Under the pieces are notes generated by a model, which was not told the DNA's origin, did not search any database, and saw nothing but the letters and a program-made list of their open reading frames with translations. Position numbers and translations under genes: made by a program. Positions 48,916-63,350 of a stretch of 64,000 bases of DNA are shown here, in pieces. Source of the DNA: Epiperipatus broadwayi (lineage: Eukaryota > Onychophora > Udeonychophora > Euonychophora > Peripatidae); contig JAQFVV010006643.1 of assembly GCA_028023455.1 (NCBI GenBank), positions 434,001 to 498,000 of the forward strand. The letters are read 5' to 3'. The number at the start of each line of letters is the position of its first letter. Within the stretch, counting starts at the first letter, position 1.

Positions 48916-49865
48916 GCATGGGGCTCCAGAAATTATTTTTCCAGATTTTAATTTTGATACAGTAAATGAAAATATAAAACTATTTTGTACTTAAAATTGA
49001 CCGGATGCTTATAATGCTTTAATTACTGAACTGTCTTTTACTTTTTCGGCTCATTTTTGAAAAAGGTTAAAAATAATAATTATTTATTAATTTTATTTAT
49101 TGTTTGATTTCTTTCAATAGCTATCTTTGAAAGATAATATGTGTATGGATCTTAATGGCTTACTTATTAAGAACGATTAATAATTTCCAACTCAATCGGC
49201 TTTTTTTTTTGGTTTTTTTACTACGCCTTTTTGGGTGGATATTTCAAGATTAATTAATCAATGGATTCAGTATTTGGATGAATTACTTTTGGTTTCTCTG
49301 GATAAAACTATGAAAATTTTCACACTCATACATTCTTCTTGTTTTGTTGTTGTCTGAAGGCTTAACATAATTTATTCAGATTTCCTTCATTAATTTTTGT
49401 AATTTAGTCGAGAACAATTTGATGCTACCACCAAATTTCAAAACCCGCTTGAACTCCAAGTCACCCTGAAAATCAAACCTTAGTCCTGCAATGTAGGCCA
49501 GAGGGCTATTCCTTTTTCACATCCACAAGAAATAAAACTTTATCAATTGACCTACCTTATTGCAAAGATTCTAAACCAGTATTTTTAAAAAAAAAAGAAA
49601 AGTGGAGGAATAAGGAGGATTTGAAATGACCCTCATAGATAAGTATATGAAATTTTTACTGACTGTTGCCTTTGATAGAATATCTTAGTTGATTAGAGCA
49701 CTGCCTTAAAATTTGATATTCAGGAATCTAAAGATGTAAGTTCAACTACTATGCTAATATTGATATTGGTCAGACCGTCAACAGCTGAGGAAGCGTGGAG
49801 AATAATATCACTTGGAACATTGTATAATCTATTAACCTGCACTGTCTATTGTATGTTATTATTAA
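48916..49865. other. Unclassified spacer
   Basis: No gene or repeat family recognised. A T run lies near 49201. Confidence 0.4.
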
Positions 49866-49879
49866 AAGTTGTTTGTCAC

Positions 49880-49983
49880 GTGTTGTTAGCTGAGAGGTCA
49901 TCGCAGCCGCTTTGCAAGCAAGTAGTTGTTGTAGACGGCTGTGGGTTCGCCTCCCACTGATGCTATGACATATGAAAAAAAAA
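49880..49983 (+). repeat. tRNA-like SINE, subfamily A
   Basis: Same layout as the copy at 48820: TTAGCTGAGAGGT A-box region, CTTTGCAAGC anticodon region, a variable arm with GTAGACGGCTG, B box GGGTTCGCCTCCC, ATGACATATG and an A tail. Flanks GTTGTTTGT and GGTGTTTGT suggest a short target duplication. Confidence 0.8.
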
Positions 49984-50048
49984 GGTGTTTGTATTTGAAA
50001 AGATTAAATAATGTTTTAAATTTTTTAGGCATTCAACATTTAATGATA

Positions 50049-50219
50049 GATGATGGAAATATCACATTTAAAATACGATCATGGCAAACCTTCAGGCAAA
50101 AAAAAAGTTTTATAAATACTTTTGATGAAATCTCTAAAGTTGTTTTGAGTTTAATATTTGCTAATCGTAGTAATACATTTTCTGTTTGTTTGTTTTTTAA
50201 TTTCAATGAAATTATTTAG
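50049..50219 (+). repeat. Dispersed copy of the AT-rich modular repeat
   Basis: GATGAAATCTCTAAAGTTGT then TTTGAGTTTAATATTTGCTA matches modules in the arrays at 52790-54160 (inverted) and 61880-63350. An open frame through it is probably fortuitous and begins inside the SINE. Confidence 0.5.
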
Positions 50220-50273
50220 ATTGGACAAAATATTAGAACAGTTTATAGGTTCTGTGGATAAAATGTCCTCGGT

Positions 50274-51850
50274 CAGTGGTGGCGAACCTCGTGTCAAAAA
50301 TTTCCAAAAAAATATTTATTGAATGATTGGCATACCATTTTAATTATTGCAGTTTTTTTTTAAAATTTATAACACAAAATAATAATAACAACAATAATAA
50401 TTAAACAAAAATTCTAAATAAGCTAAATACAAATGAACAATATTTATTTAGAAGAGCACAAGTTAAATAAACTGTGAAAACCATTTTCTTTTCCAATCAT
50501 ACTTCAAGGACCATCTGTAGTTACTGATACAATTTTGGCAACATATATTTCTTTTTTAACAAGTACATTTGAAACTTCATTGCAAATATCTATTCCTTTT
50601 GTTATTGTTACTAATGAGAATAAACTGAACAATTCTTTTTTGATATTATTCCCAACACAATAGCAAATTAAAATAGCCAAATGAGCTGATCTATTTATAT
50701 CTGTACTTTCATCAAACCAGAAAGAAATCAAACTAGAAGATTTTCTAACCAATGATAAATCTTTTATTCTTTGAATAATTTTTGCTTTGTTTCCAAAATC
50801 TTCAAAAAGAACTGGTGCACATTTCATCCAAGCTTCTTTCATATATTCTCCATCATTAAAAGGTTTCCATAATTGGCAAATACATTTGAAATAAAAAAAA
50901 ACTACCAGCAGTTATATGTGAGTGATTTTCAATAAATTTCATTATAAATGTTGATTGAATATTTATATCTTTAAACACTTGGGCAATATATTCCTTTTGT
51001 TTGTCTTTACTTTTTTTGCAGAGTGATTTATGATTGGTCTCATAATGCCATCTTATTGATAATCTTCTTAATATAACTGTTCTGGAACATAAAACACATA
51101 CTGCCTTGGTGCCTTTGTTAATCATTCCATACACATCAGTTCACCAATTTTGAAATTCTATACTGCTTGACAACTTTTGTTTTTTATTTTCACTAGCCAT
51201 ATTAATATAATAGTAACAAATTTATTTAAAAGTAAATTTAAATGAGCTTTAATAATTTTATAAATCAAAGATTTATTATATGTTACAATGTATTATTATC
51301 CTTACATTTTACTTTTACAGCAAAACTTAAGTAAAAAAAAGAAAACCATCATTTGATGGTGTAGATTACCCATTTCATCCCTTTGTTTGCGATTTTGATT
51401 ATGTTAAAAAATGAATGATGTCAATATATTTAGATCAAAAAAGATTAGGACAGAAAACCATTTTATTACTTTTACTTTAGATTTGAAAAAATTTACTTCA
51501 AAGAGTTTTATTGGAATCATTTGACAGGTTTATAGAATAAGATACCACAGTATACTGGTATCACTTTATTTGACTTAAAATATCATTCCCACCTACATAT
51601 GTATAATTTTTTTTCAAATTTAATAATTTATTGCTTCTAATCAGAATTCAACTGTAAATTGAATTCTAATATAATATTATATTTATTTATTTTACCTTTA
51701 GTTTACAGTAAATTTTTATTAGTACAGATTTTAGCAACAAAAAAAATATTGAATAATTTGAAGCATAAAATATATATAAATAGTTTTCATGCCAGTAAAA
51801 AATTCGAATGTGCCACCTCTGGCAGGCATGCCATAAGTTTGCAATCACTG
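50274..51850 (-). mobile_element. hAT transposon with transposase remains and 8-bp duplication
   Basis: The left end CAGTGGTGGCGAACCTCGTG and the inverted right end CAGTGATTGCAAACTTATGG, followed by GGTGGCACATTCG, are typical hAT termini. Flanks TCCTCGGT (50266-50273) and TCATAGGT (51851-51858) agree at six of eight positions. The element is 1577 bp and holds the N-terminal half of a ZBED5/GTF2IRD2-like transposase. Confidence 0.8.
50445..51200 (-). pseudogene. hAT transposase remnant (BED finger plus start of DDE domain)
   Basis: Read on the minus strand, the first frame (50856-51134) gives a BED-type zinc finger: KAVCVLCSRTVILRRLSIRW followed by HYETNH, i.e. CxxC...HxxxxH, then KDKQKEYIAQVF. 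The next segment (50504-50842) gives KEAWMKCAPVLFEDFGNKAK, IKDLSLVRKSSSLISFWFDE STDINRSAHLAIL and KIVSVTTDGP, the DEST and TDG motifs around the first catalytic aspartates in ZBED5/GTF2IRD2-type hATs. A TGA directly after TTDGP, plus frame breaks, ends it; the rest of the catalytic domain and the dimerisation domain are missing. Confidence 0.8.
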
Positions 51851-52027
51851 TCATAGGTTGTTAATCACTTGACTATATCAGCAATAGTTCGATACTCTAT
51901 CATCACAATAAAATTCTCCTAGACTATCCACTAAAACAGTACTAGCACACAAGCATGCATATATAGTAAAACAAAATATTTTAATAATTATAAAGCTAAT
52001 AAAGTTTATTTGATTTTAGTAACATGA

Positions 52028-52076
<49 letters not shown>
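52028..52076. repeat. (CA)n-(TA)n compound microsatellite
   Basis: About 26 bp of CA followed by about 22 bp of TA, then ACACCCCTAGACTCACACACAC. Confidence 0.9.
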
Positions 52077-52789
52077 CACCCCTAGACTCACACACACATT
52101 TTATGTACTATAATATAAAATATATCCTTAATTAAATTCATAGACTTTATTTTATGTTAACAAGTATAAAGGATTCAATAATAAATGTATACATACATGC
52201 AGATACATATTCTTGCTTTAATTTCCAATTATTAATTCTAGATATGTATTTAAAATATACTTTTAACAATATTTTGTTACTTAAGATCAGGAGTTTCACC
52301 TATCATTAAAAAAACACATTGATCAATCCATTCCAACATTTCTATGTTTAAAATAAATCTTTCTAAATAACATGGTATTTTAAGAAAACACTTTTAGAGG
52401 TTTTTTAATTCTCTAAAGACAAACTAGGCATTTTTATTTTCTCTTAATTTATTTAGTTGACTCCATAAAGTTATTATTAATGCAATGCAGTATAGTACAG
52501 AAAAATAGATTTTCATTATCAGCAAAATGAATATTTCAAATAATATGTCATTTTCACAATATATTTTACTTCCTAACTATATATATATAAATAGCACATG
52601 AGTATCATTTTAGTAGATGCTTCAGCACGTTTTTGACAATTGATTAAGCCACTAAACCACTGTTAAAACAGATAATTGATAAACAATCTTAGATAATTCA
52701 TGAAAATACTAACAAATGTTCCTCATATTTTGTCCAGGGAACAGATATTTCCAGTTTTATAGAAAGTCAACAATAACAAAAAAGAATGG

Positions 52790-54160
52790 TTACAATTAGC
52801 AAATGTTGAAATCAAAACAATTTTAGATTTTTTATTGATAATACTTATAAATTCTTACAGATGTTTTGTTAAATGGCATTTATTTTATGTCATTCATTTT
52901 TGAAACACAGACAGATATAATATTGCCTATAATGAAAAAATATTAAAATCAAAACATTATAATTCTTTTGTTAAATACACACAAAGAAAATTCAAAAATG
53001 ATTGAAAAATCAAATATGGTGGCAGAACGCATGCCTAAATTAATGTAAAGAATACATAGAAATGTAATTGCATAAAATATGATTGTTTTTAGCAAATATT
53101 AATATTAATTTTACAATTACTTGAACATGATTAAAAAATTAAAAATAAAATAAAACATTAAATACATGACTAAATGAATGTAGCAAATATTAAAATCAAA
53201 ACAACTTTAGAGATTTTGTTGAAAGTATCTATTAAAGTGTCCCAAAATAAATAAATTATAAAACTGACATAAAATATACTGCCCATAATACATCCCAAAA
53301 AAATTTTTGTAAATATTAAAATTAATTTTACAGTTAACCAATTAAACTTAAAAACAAATTTTAAATTATACTAAAATTCATACAAGTACTTTTCAAAAGT
53401 ATTAAACTAACCTAAAAACATAGTGGCATATTATCTGAAAATAAGTTTAGCTAATACTAAAATTAATTTTAAAATTAAGAAATAAAATACTAAAATATCA
53501 TCATTTGATGTGCTTACACACCACCCAGTGCAAGCCATAGTAATCAATGGATGTTAAAAGTTTAATACATCAAAACTCCTAACTTATATCTATTCATCCA
53601 ATATTCCAGACTAGTTTCTAGCAGATCATTGGATGTAATGCAATTCTCTAACAGCCACCTTTTACCTTGTTAGTTAACTATAAAACCACAAGTCCAAAAT
53701 AAAATTACAATAATGTTTTCTATCTGAGCTAATTTTCTTGTATAATCACATAGATTTGAACCTACTTTCAATATCTATACATTTTGGTGTCTTTGTTTTT
53801 TTTAATAACCATAATCATCAACATTCTTTGACCAGAATTGATATTAATGTATTAAAACATCACATGACTATGATTTCTTATGCTTACACAATCTATCAAA
53901 CAGCATCAGCTTTTTCCCTTCAATAGTGCCACCCAGTGCAAGCCATAGAAAACAATGAATGCTAGCATTATTGTATGGAGAAAGTTACTACTGTTTCAAC
54001 AAATAAAACAAAATACATAAAGAAAGTAATATAAGAATGAATAACAAGCATGTGCTTAAATAAAAAACGATGATAAAATTCATGCTAAAACTAATGTAAA
54101 GATTGAACAAAAATGGCATTGAAATAAAATACATTTAGAGTTTAAAAAATATTAACATTA
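52790..54160 (-). repeat. AT-rich modular tandem repeat, minus orientation
   Basis: Recurrent modules, read on the plus strand: AGCAAATATTAAAATCAAAA then CAACTTTAGAGATTTTGTTG (53190-53230 and weaker copies near 52800 and 52945), and CAAATATTAATATTAATTTT then ACAATTA with CATGATTAAAAAATT (53093-53140, 53310, 53450, 54145). The same modules occur on the opposite strand at 61880-63350. A hammerhead-family element is inserted at 53510-54000. No coding. Confidence 0.6.
53510..54000 (-). mobile_element. Hammerhead-family element E
   Basis: The CACCCAGTGCAAGCCATAGT arm is at the left. The body follows on the minus strand with a partial ribozyme (53604-53630: GAAACTAGTCTGGAATATT; the CTGATGA box is deleted) and the landmarks ATCACATAGATTTGAACC and CATTTTGGTGTC. 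Then come an ACATCACATGACTATGATTT terminus and a second CACCCAGTGCAAGCC segment ending in TGTATGGAGAAAGT. Non-coding. Confidence 0.65.
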
Positions 54161-55425
54161 ATTTTGCATTTAATTTCCTTGCTTTACCTGTCAATACAAA
54201 ACATTCCTTGTTTATTTCAAAAAAGTACGGATTGTTCTGCAATTTCAAAATCTTGTTTTAATGACATTGTTAGTGATAATGATCTTAGATTTTTTTATAA
54301 AATTTTCTATAATGCCTTTATGAATGTTTTATTTGAAAAAAATTCTGAAGAAGTCAGTATCGTACAGACAATACATTTAAATCAAAAGAGTACTGTTATT
54401 GTTTGATACAGAAGAAAATGACTTTTGGGTATTCCTTTCTGGTCTCCTTTCCATGCAAATATTTTGATATAAATGAAATATGGTTTTTTGCTTGTTTATA
54501 AAATATTTTTGATTTTTACAGACCATCATTATTTAAAACAAAATGAAATACTTATATACTTTCAATTTATTAATCTATCTTTTATTTTTAAAAATAGAAG
54601 TCAATAAATTTGGCTGTAATATAAACAAAAAAATTAGGACATGTATAATGCCATTGTCTGCCAAAATTGACATGGTGTTAAAATCTTTTCAATACTGCAA
54701 TTATTATAATGAAAATATCTGGTTTTAAAGCAGAACATGATATATTTATCATAAATCTATCTTTGTTCATTCACATTAAAAAAATTAATTAAAAAGCATT
54801 TTATTTATTTTCTGAAAGTGATTACACAAATTTGATTAATGATATTCATGGGACATTGAATGATTTGCAAGTCAATTTTTAAATGTTTAAATAGATCAAA
54901 TGTATGTTTTTAGAATACTATTCATTTGTAAAATTATAATAATCAATAAAGCAAGTCATATATAACGTGACATTGCTTTTAAAAATACATATTTGTAAAA
55001 TTAAATTAAATACAAATTAAATCCAACTTATGAATTTAGTATAAAATAAACATTTTATACAGTAATGAAGATTAAGTATTTCACAAACTCTCACTAGGTG
55101 TAACAAAAAATAAGTCAATTTTTAATCTGGTTAATAAATAAAAAAATTTTTTTATTAAAAGTATATATAATTCCTGATGAGAAATAAGAATTACGTGAGA
55201 AATATTATTTATATTGTTAAGATTCTTTGGAAAAATAAAAAAGCCTGTGTACCAGATGTCCTTGCGCTCTGAAGTAAAGGGAGAAAAACATTATTTTTCA
55301 ACACTTTGATATCTTAATAATATCAGAATAAAAAGTTTTGAAAATGAAAATGGAAAAATAAAAACAAAAATTAAAGCTTTTTTGTCAAACATTTAATAAA
55401 AATTTGAATTTACTAATCAATTTAT
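54161..55425. other. AT-rich non-coding sequence
   Basis: Frames of 80 (54164-54406) and 61 codons (54543-54728) are unrecognised and probably chance. Confidence 0.4.
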
Positions 55426-55429
55426 TTAA

Positions 55430-56310
55430 GGATGTTTATCTATCCTGCCATATACACTTCCATCTATCTGTTTATATTTCTGGGTATTTTTATGTATATC
55501 TATCTATTCAACAACTTATCTATCTATTGTTTGCCTCTCTGTGTATTAGTTGTCTATCTAAACACCCATCCATCTGTCTATCTATTTGTCTGTTTATCCA
55601 TCAATTGATCTATTTGTCTTTTCATTCATCAATTAATCAATTTTATTCAGCTATTCATCCATTTATATCTATTTATCAATCCATCTATAAATTTATCTAT
55701 ATTTTCTATTTATATATCCATCTATTCATCTATCTACCTATTAATCCATCCACTATATGCATCTGCTTATTTCGTATCTATATCTTGTTATTTATTTATA
55801 TCTGTTTATCTATCTATCTACCTATTCATCCATCCACCATATGAATCTGCCTATTTCCTACTAATTATCTATCTACTTACTTATTTATATCTGTTTAGCC
55901 AATTATTCCTCTATTATCTAATTCCTATCCATCCATTCTAACTATTTACTTCTCTATGCAAGTATGTATGTATGTATTTATCACTATCTATCTATATTTA
56001 TCTACCCATTCAATCAATCTATCTAATTCTATGTATCTATTTTAACTATCTATTTATTCAATCATCCTTTTTATCTATCTATCAGTTTCTCCATCTCTAT
56101 GTATTTACCTATATATTCATTCATTTAGTTAATTATCTATATATTTACCTATGATTGCCCTCACCTATTAGCTATCTATCAATTAATCTATCTACCTTCT
56201 TATCTACTTAATGACTTATCTACTTGTCTATTTATCTATCTGATTTTCTATCTATCTCTTTAACCATTAATTCATACATACATCTATCTATACAATTGTC
56301 CATCCATCTA
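55430..56310. repeat. Degenerate CTAT/TATC microsatellite
   Basis: Interrupted CTAT, CATC and TTAT words over about 880 bp, all in the pyrimidine-rich orientation. The open frames (for example 55404-55844, rich in YLSI/HPSI) are translations of the repeat. Confidence 0.85.
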
Positions 56311-56730
<420 letters not shown>

Positions 56731-57140
56731 AAACAGAAATAAATAGATGTGGGTAAGCAAATGTATATTGTGACAGGATGGGGTATCAAAAAGGGTTTGA
56801 ACTGAGTGGTGAAGATGGTCATATCTGCAGTGATCAAATCATCATCATTTCCAAATAAATTTAAAATTTACAAAAAGTATAATAAAGTAAGATAATGATA
56901 TTAAAGAAATATTTAATTAAAGTAAGATTTAATAATATATATTAATAATGTTATATATTAAAAAGCATGAGATTAGACAATCTCTGAGAGATCATCCAGC
57001 TAGATCAGTTAACTCTTTAGAGCAACTATAATCATAATTAATCATATATGAACCAGCATTATCAAAAAGGAAGTAATAGTAATACTCAAAAACACCAATC
57101 ATCCATCATCATGAATGATCCACCAAAAGAAATTAGTAAA
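56731..57140. other. AT-rich spacer
   Basis: Several CATCATC/GATGATC-like words; no gene seen. Confidence 0.35.
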
Positions 57141-57142
57141 GT

Positions 57143-57238
57143 AAATCAACAGTCCATCTTGTGACTGGATTAGAAACAATACAAAAATATAAATCAACAG
57201 TCAATCTGGTGACTGGATTGGAAATGGGTCTTCTGGAG
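57143..57238. repeat. Two-unit direct repeat, 48-bp period
   Basis: AAATCAACAGTCCATCTTGT then GACTGGATTAGAAA at 57143 recurs with four differences at 57191. Confidence 0.7.
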
Positions 57239-59445
57239 TTCAGGCTGACTCTTGAGCCATTGCCAGCTTGGGCAATTATTTAAACATATTAATTTGGATG
57301 TACCATTTAAGTGCTCATCCATCAGAATGCATAATAATAATAAAAAAACAATAATGCTGGGTCATTAAAACATGCTGATCATCATCAATGCTCTGACCAC
57401 TTACTTCCATTAATGTACTGGCCATCTGTAGACTTAATTTGTAACAGACTAAACTAAATAAAATGTAGTGCAGGAGCTTTAAAGAATATAATTTTATGCA
57501 CCAACCAGGATAATGATGATTGATCATTGTTGGATGTTCATAAAGCACTCAATACATCCCATTCATATATTCAGCCCATGCTCAAATCTAGTTCAGAAGA
57601 ACCCAAGCTCTTTTACTGTTATAGTGAATAAAAAATGATGATTTAATACAACTTTAATAATTGAATACAAGTTTATTAACTATAAAAAATAAATGATATT
57701 AAGGTCTGTAGAATCAGGCTTCTGATTTTGAATAATATACAATAATAAAAGTTATCACATTGTGATTTACAAGATTAATATACAATTTCAAGTTATTACA
57801 TTGATTACATTACTTCTTAATAGGTTCCCATAAATGTATATATATATATATATTCGCATATCAGTGGAATATATTAATTGATTTATATAACATTTGAATT
57901 TATCAAAATAATAGAATTACATTAATTTTTACTTAAATGTGTCTATTTGACATGCATTTGATATATCTACACACACAGAGTGCAGTACATTTTATGATTA
58001 TATTTCAAACATCATAAAATAAATGATTAAAAATACAAGTTACTACATTTTAATGATACAGATATCTATTAACATATATGTGTATGCACATGGAAATGTA
58101 TGTGCACGAGATTTTTTATACCATATCTTTTAACTTGTCAAAATAATTGTTATTAAAATGAACATTTTCACAATTAAATTCTTGTTGAAATTATATTATA
58201 ACATTCACATATTTTTATGGTAAGTTTTACTATGCTGTGTATGGTTTCCTTTTTTTCTTTAAAATAAGTACTATCAAATTTTTGACAGTTGATTGTTGAT
58301 TGATTATCAAGACATTTTTAATTAATCTAAAAGATTTGCTTTTTTGTTTGATTTCTACTTTTTTAAAAAAAATAAAATAAAATCAGTATTTAACTGATTA
58401 TTATAATGTTTTTTAGATTTTAAAATATAAATCTCAAAATATTTTTTGTTCTCTCAACAAATGATCTTAAACAAAATTATTCTACATTATATATCTCACT
58501 TTTAGAATGTCATTTTTAAGGAATATGAAAATTATTTCTTTACAAAATATATATAGCAAATAATCTCTCTTTTAGATGTTTGACTCAAGCAAATTACTTA
58601 TTTGTTTTACTTTAAGTTACTAAGTTAAAATGTCTTTTTTAAGGAATATTAAAAAAATACAGCTCACTGTATATATGTATAGCTGTGCTTCTCTTTATAT
58701 AAACACAGCAGCACATGTATAACTACTTCTTCATGAACTGATGGTTTCTTTTGATGGGAACCAGTTCAGGAAAATCATAATCAGGAAGTTATAACCCAGG
58801 TAAGTTGGTCTTGTTTTAGGTTCCCTTCTGTCTCAGACTTGCAGACTTCAAGTCAGAAAACTGTCTTCTCTATATTTAAGCAGGCTAGTGAATATAAAAG
58901 TGAGCTCAGCTTCATGATTCAAAACTTCAGCAGTAAATTAGGGCAGCTACTTCCTTGCATTTTTATATCTTCATGTCAGTTCTCTGTATAATTCTGCTTG
59001 CCATTTCTGCAGATAACTTTACTGTGGCCACTCTCTGCTACAGTTACCAACAAACTGTGGCCAACTTTTCACAAAATATTTTAGCCAAACTTGGAAGCTA
59101 GCCACTAGCCAACTGCTTCACCAAAAATATTATGGCAATTCAAAAAAAATTTAATATCCAAAGTTTGCAGCTGGACAATTTGGTCACTTGCTTAAAATAT
59201 TAAAACCAGACTCTTCTGGCCAACTCTTACAAAAGCTATATATCAAACTGAAAGTGATATTTTTATTAGCCCTTTCATAGAATTGGTTTGGGGTGATAAC
59301 AACACATTTAATTTAAAAGTTTTTTTTGTTATCTTTTCAAAAGCATCACTAATCCTTTCAAATACCTTTTAATTTAAAGCTACTTTTAAAAGCAACTTTG
59401 CAATTTTACCAAAGGTGTGATCTACATGTTTTTACTTGGATAAAA
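57239..59445. other. Unclassified sequence
   Basis: No gene recognised. 58680-59240 is less AT-rich and repeats GGCCAACTCTT/GGCCAACTTTT and CTAGCCA words, suggesting an unidentified old element. Confidence 0.35.
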
Positions 59446-59447
59446 TC

Positions 59448-60010
59448 AGGCAAAATTCTCCATACAGTATTGCCACTCAGTTCAAGCCAGAGTAATCAAT
59501 GGATACCAGAAGGCTTGTGCATAAAATCCCCATCTAGTGCCTACATCTCCAATATCCCCAGACTAGTTTCTGGTTTGTGGCCTTCATCATTGAGAAGCAT
59601 TGGATCTGAGAGCACTGCATCTAGATCTTAGGATCAAATGCAACCCTCCAGCAGCCACCTTTTACCTCTACTTAACTACAAAGCTAGGCATCTTAAATTG
59701 AAAACACAACATTTTCAATTGAAGCTCATTAAACTTATGTAGTCATATAGGTCTGAACTCAGTTCAGTACCTATACATTATTGTGTTTTTGGTTTTTTAA
59801 TAACCATAGACACCACTATCCTATTAGGCAGGATTGGTTTTAAGCCAATAAACATCAAATAATCATCATTTCTTATGCTTTCTTATAACTGTTATTAAAA
59901 GAGGCAAAACTCTCCATACAGTATTGAGTGGCAATACGGTATGGAGAGTTTTGCCTATTTTAATAACAGTTATAAGCAAGCATAAGAAATGGTGATCATG
60001 TGATGTTTTT
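59448..60010 (-). mobile_element. Hammerhead-family element F with a terminal palindrome
   Basis: A nearly full unit in minus orientation: CAGGCAAAATTCTCCATACAG at the left, the ribozyme at 59555-59596, body landmarks GCAACCCTCCAGCAGC and ACATTTTCAATTGAAGCTC, then a perfect-looking palindrome centred near 59930, where GGCAAAACTCTCCATACAGT meets ACGGTATGGAGAGTTTTGCC and the TTATAAC/GCATAAGAAAT/GATCATGTGATG ends follow as inverted copies. This is a unit joined to an inverted fragment of itself. Confidence 0.75.
59555..59596 (-). ncRNA. Hammerhead-like motif F
   Basis: Minus strand: TTCTCA, ATGATGA, AGGC-CACAA-ACCA, GAAA, CTAGTC, TGGGGA. GAAA, stem III palindrome ACTAGT and GTC triplet are intact. 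Core C3 is A and one stem II pair is lost, so it should be inactive. Confidence 0.6.
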
Positions 60011-60300
60011 ACTTAGATAATGAAATGCCTACAAGCATTAATTAAAAAAGATATTTTATACAAGTTTTAATTAAAAGAATTTTCAAAAATAATAGATAAT
60101 GAAAATATTTACAATTATCAATTCCATTTTAAACATAAACACACTTGTTGTTTTTTTTTAATTTCAAAATCAGAATAAAAGTATTAATTTTTATTAGACC
60201 TTTTAAAATCTGAATTTAAAATATTATTCCAGGATAGTGTAGAAAAATATCTACAAATTTATATCTGTGTTTATTTCTACTTTTACTTCAACTTTATATA
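60011..60300. other. AT-rich spacer
   Basis: Nothing recognised. Confidence 0.4.
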
Positions 60301-60302
60301 TA

Positions 60303-60334
60303 TGTGTGTGTGTGTGTGCGCGCACACACACACC
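60303..60334. repeat. (TG)n-CGCG-(CA)n palindrome
   Basis: About 15 bp of alternating TG, then CGCGC, then CA repeats: one alternating purine-pyrimidine tract that is its own inverted repeat, a candidate Z-DNA or cruciform segment. Confidence 0.85.
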
Positions 60335-60365
60335 ATATCACTGTGTGCCATATAACAGATCTGTT

Positions 60366-61690
<1,325 letters not shown>

Positions 61691-61879
61691 AATCTATTAA
61701 AAAATCGAACTTTTATTGTTTGACAAAAAAAAATCTTTAATTTTTTTTACTATCTTTATTTTCATGATGTAAGTGCAAAAGTTTTTTTGCCCACTCTTTC
61801 AAAGAGTTGAACGAAGCAATAGCACCCCCATCCCCCAACTTCGGAGTACGAGGAACTTCTGTGTCACAGACTTTTTATT

Positions 61880-63350
61880 TTTTCAAGTAATACTAGCAGT
61901 ATAAAATAAATATTTTACAAGTAATTATTTTTCTGCATTAACAAGTTAATTAATTTGTTTTCATATTTTATTTGTTAATTGTAAAATTATTTTCAATACT
62001 TCCTAAACTTTTTTTTCAAGTACTATGCCACTATGTTTTTGTGTTAGTTTAACAATTTATTTTGCTGCTATACTTTCACAAAGCACTTGTATTAACTTTA
62101 GATAAAGTTTGAAATTTGGTTTAAAGTTTTATTTGTTAATTGTAAAAATAATTTTAATATTTATTAAACTTTTTTTATTGCATATATTATGTCGATATGG
62201 TTTTTTCATGTCAGTTTCATAATTTTATTTCCAACAGTTTTAATGATAGTTTCATCTAAATCTCTAAAGTAGTTTTGATTTTCATATTAGCTACATTAGT
62301 TTAGTTATGTACTTAATGTTCTATTTGTTTTACCTTTTTAATCATGTTGTTGTGATTATAAAATTAACGTTAATATTTGCTAAAGTCTAAATGTTTTTTT
62401 GCCATTACACTATTTTCTCTAATCTTCATTCAGAGAAATTTGAAATCTATAACAACTTAGTAGTACTTCTAATATTGATTTGATATTTGCTAATTACAAA
62501 TAATATTATATGTATTTGCTGTTCATCTATTTTTTTTAATGTTTGATGAATTTTTTATTTAAGCATATACTTTTTATTTATACTAGATTATCATGTATTT
62601 AATATTTTATTTGTTTTAATTTTTTTAATCATGTTCATGCAATTGTAAAATTAATTTTAATATTTGCTAAACCATAATTGTTTTTTTTTAATGTATTATG
62701 CAATCATGTTTTTACTCATTCTTTATGTTAGTTTAGGCATGCATTCTGCTGTCACATTTGATTTTTTTTTATATATATCTAAATTCAAGCAAAGATTTTT
62801 AATTTTTTTCTTTTTTTACTTTAGAAAATATTTGTAGTGTTTTGATTCCAGTACAGTGTAATTACATATAATATTATATATGTTTACTGTTTTAAAATGT
62901 ACAATATAAATATTTCTTTTATAATTTTTTTTAAACTTTGGAAGGTATATTCTAGCACTGCACTATTTTTTTAAAAACTTCTTTTGATGAAATTTGAAAT
63001 CGGTAACAGTTTATTGATTCTTCCCAAACTATTTTGATTTTTAATATTTGCTATTCGCATGTAATATTATATATACTTACTATTCAAAAATGAATAACAT
63101 AAAATAACTATTTCTTATGTAATTTCTTTTTAACTTTTGATGAAATTTTTATTTAAGCATATGTTTTTTTTGTATTCATTCTTACATTAGTTTAATCAAT
63201 TATTTTATTTTATATTTCATTCTTACATTAGTTTAGTCATGTTAAATTTAAAGTTTTGTTTTATTTTTATTTTTTGCCAAAATTCAAGCAAACATTTTGG
63301 ATTTTTTTTTTCAGTTAATTCTCCGGTGCTGCCCCAGATTTAATTGTTCT
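61880..63350 (+). repeat. AT-rich modular tandem repeat, plus orientation
   Basis: Modules recur at irregular spacing of roughly 150-300 bp: TGTAAAATTAATTTTAATAT then TTGCTAAAC (61985, 62145, 62350, 62645), TTTTGATTTTAATATTTGCT (62270, 62465, 63045) and TTTTTATTTAAGCATAT (62550, 63145). Inverted counterparts lie at 52790-54160 and one unit at 50049. No protein coding; origin unknown. Confidence 0.6.

Noticed and set aside
49941-50219. 92-codon plus-strand frame
   Set aside because: It begins inside a SINE and runs through a dispersed AT-rich repeat.
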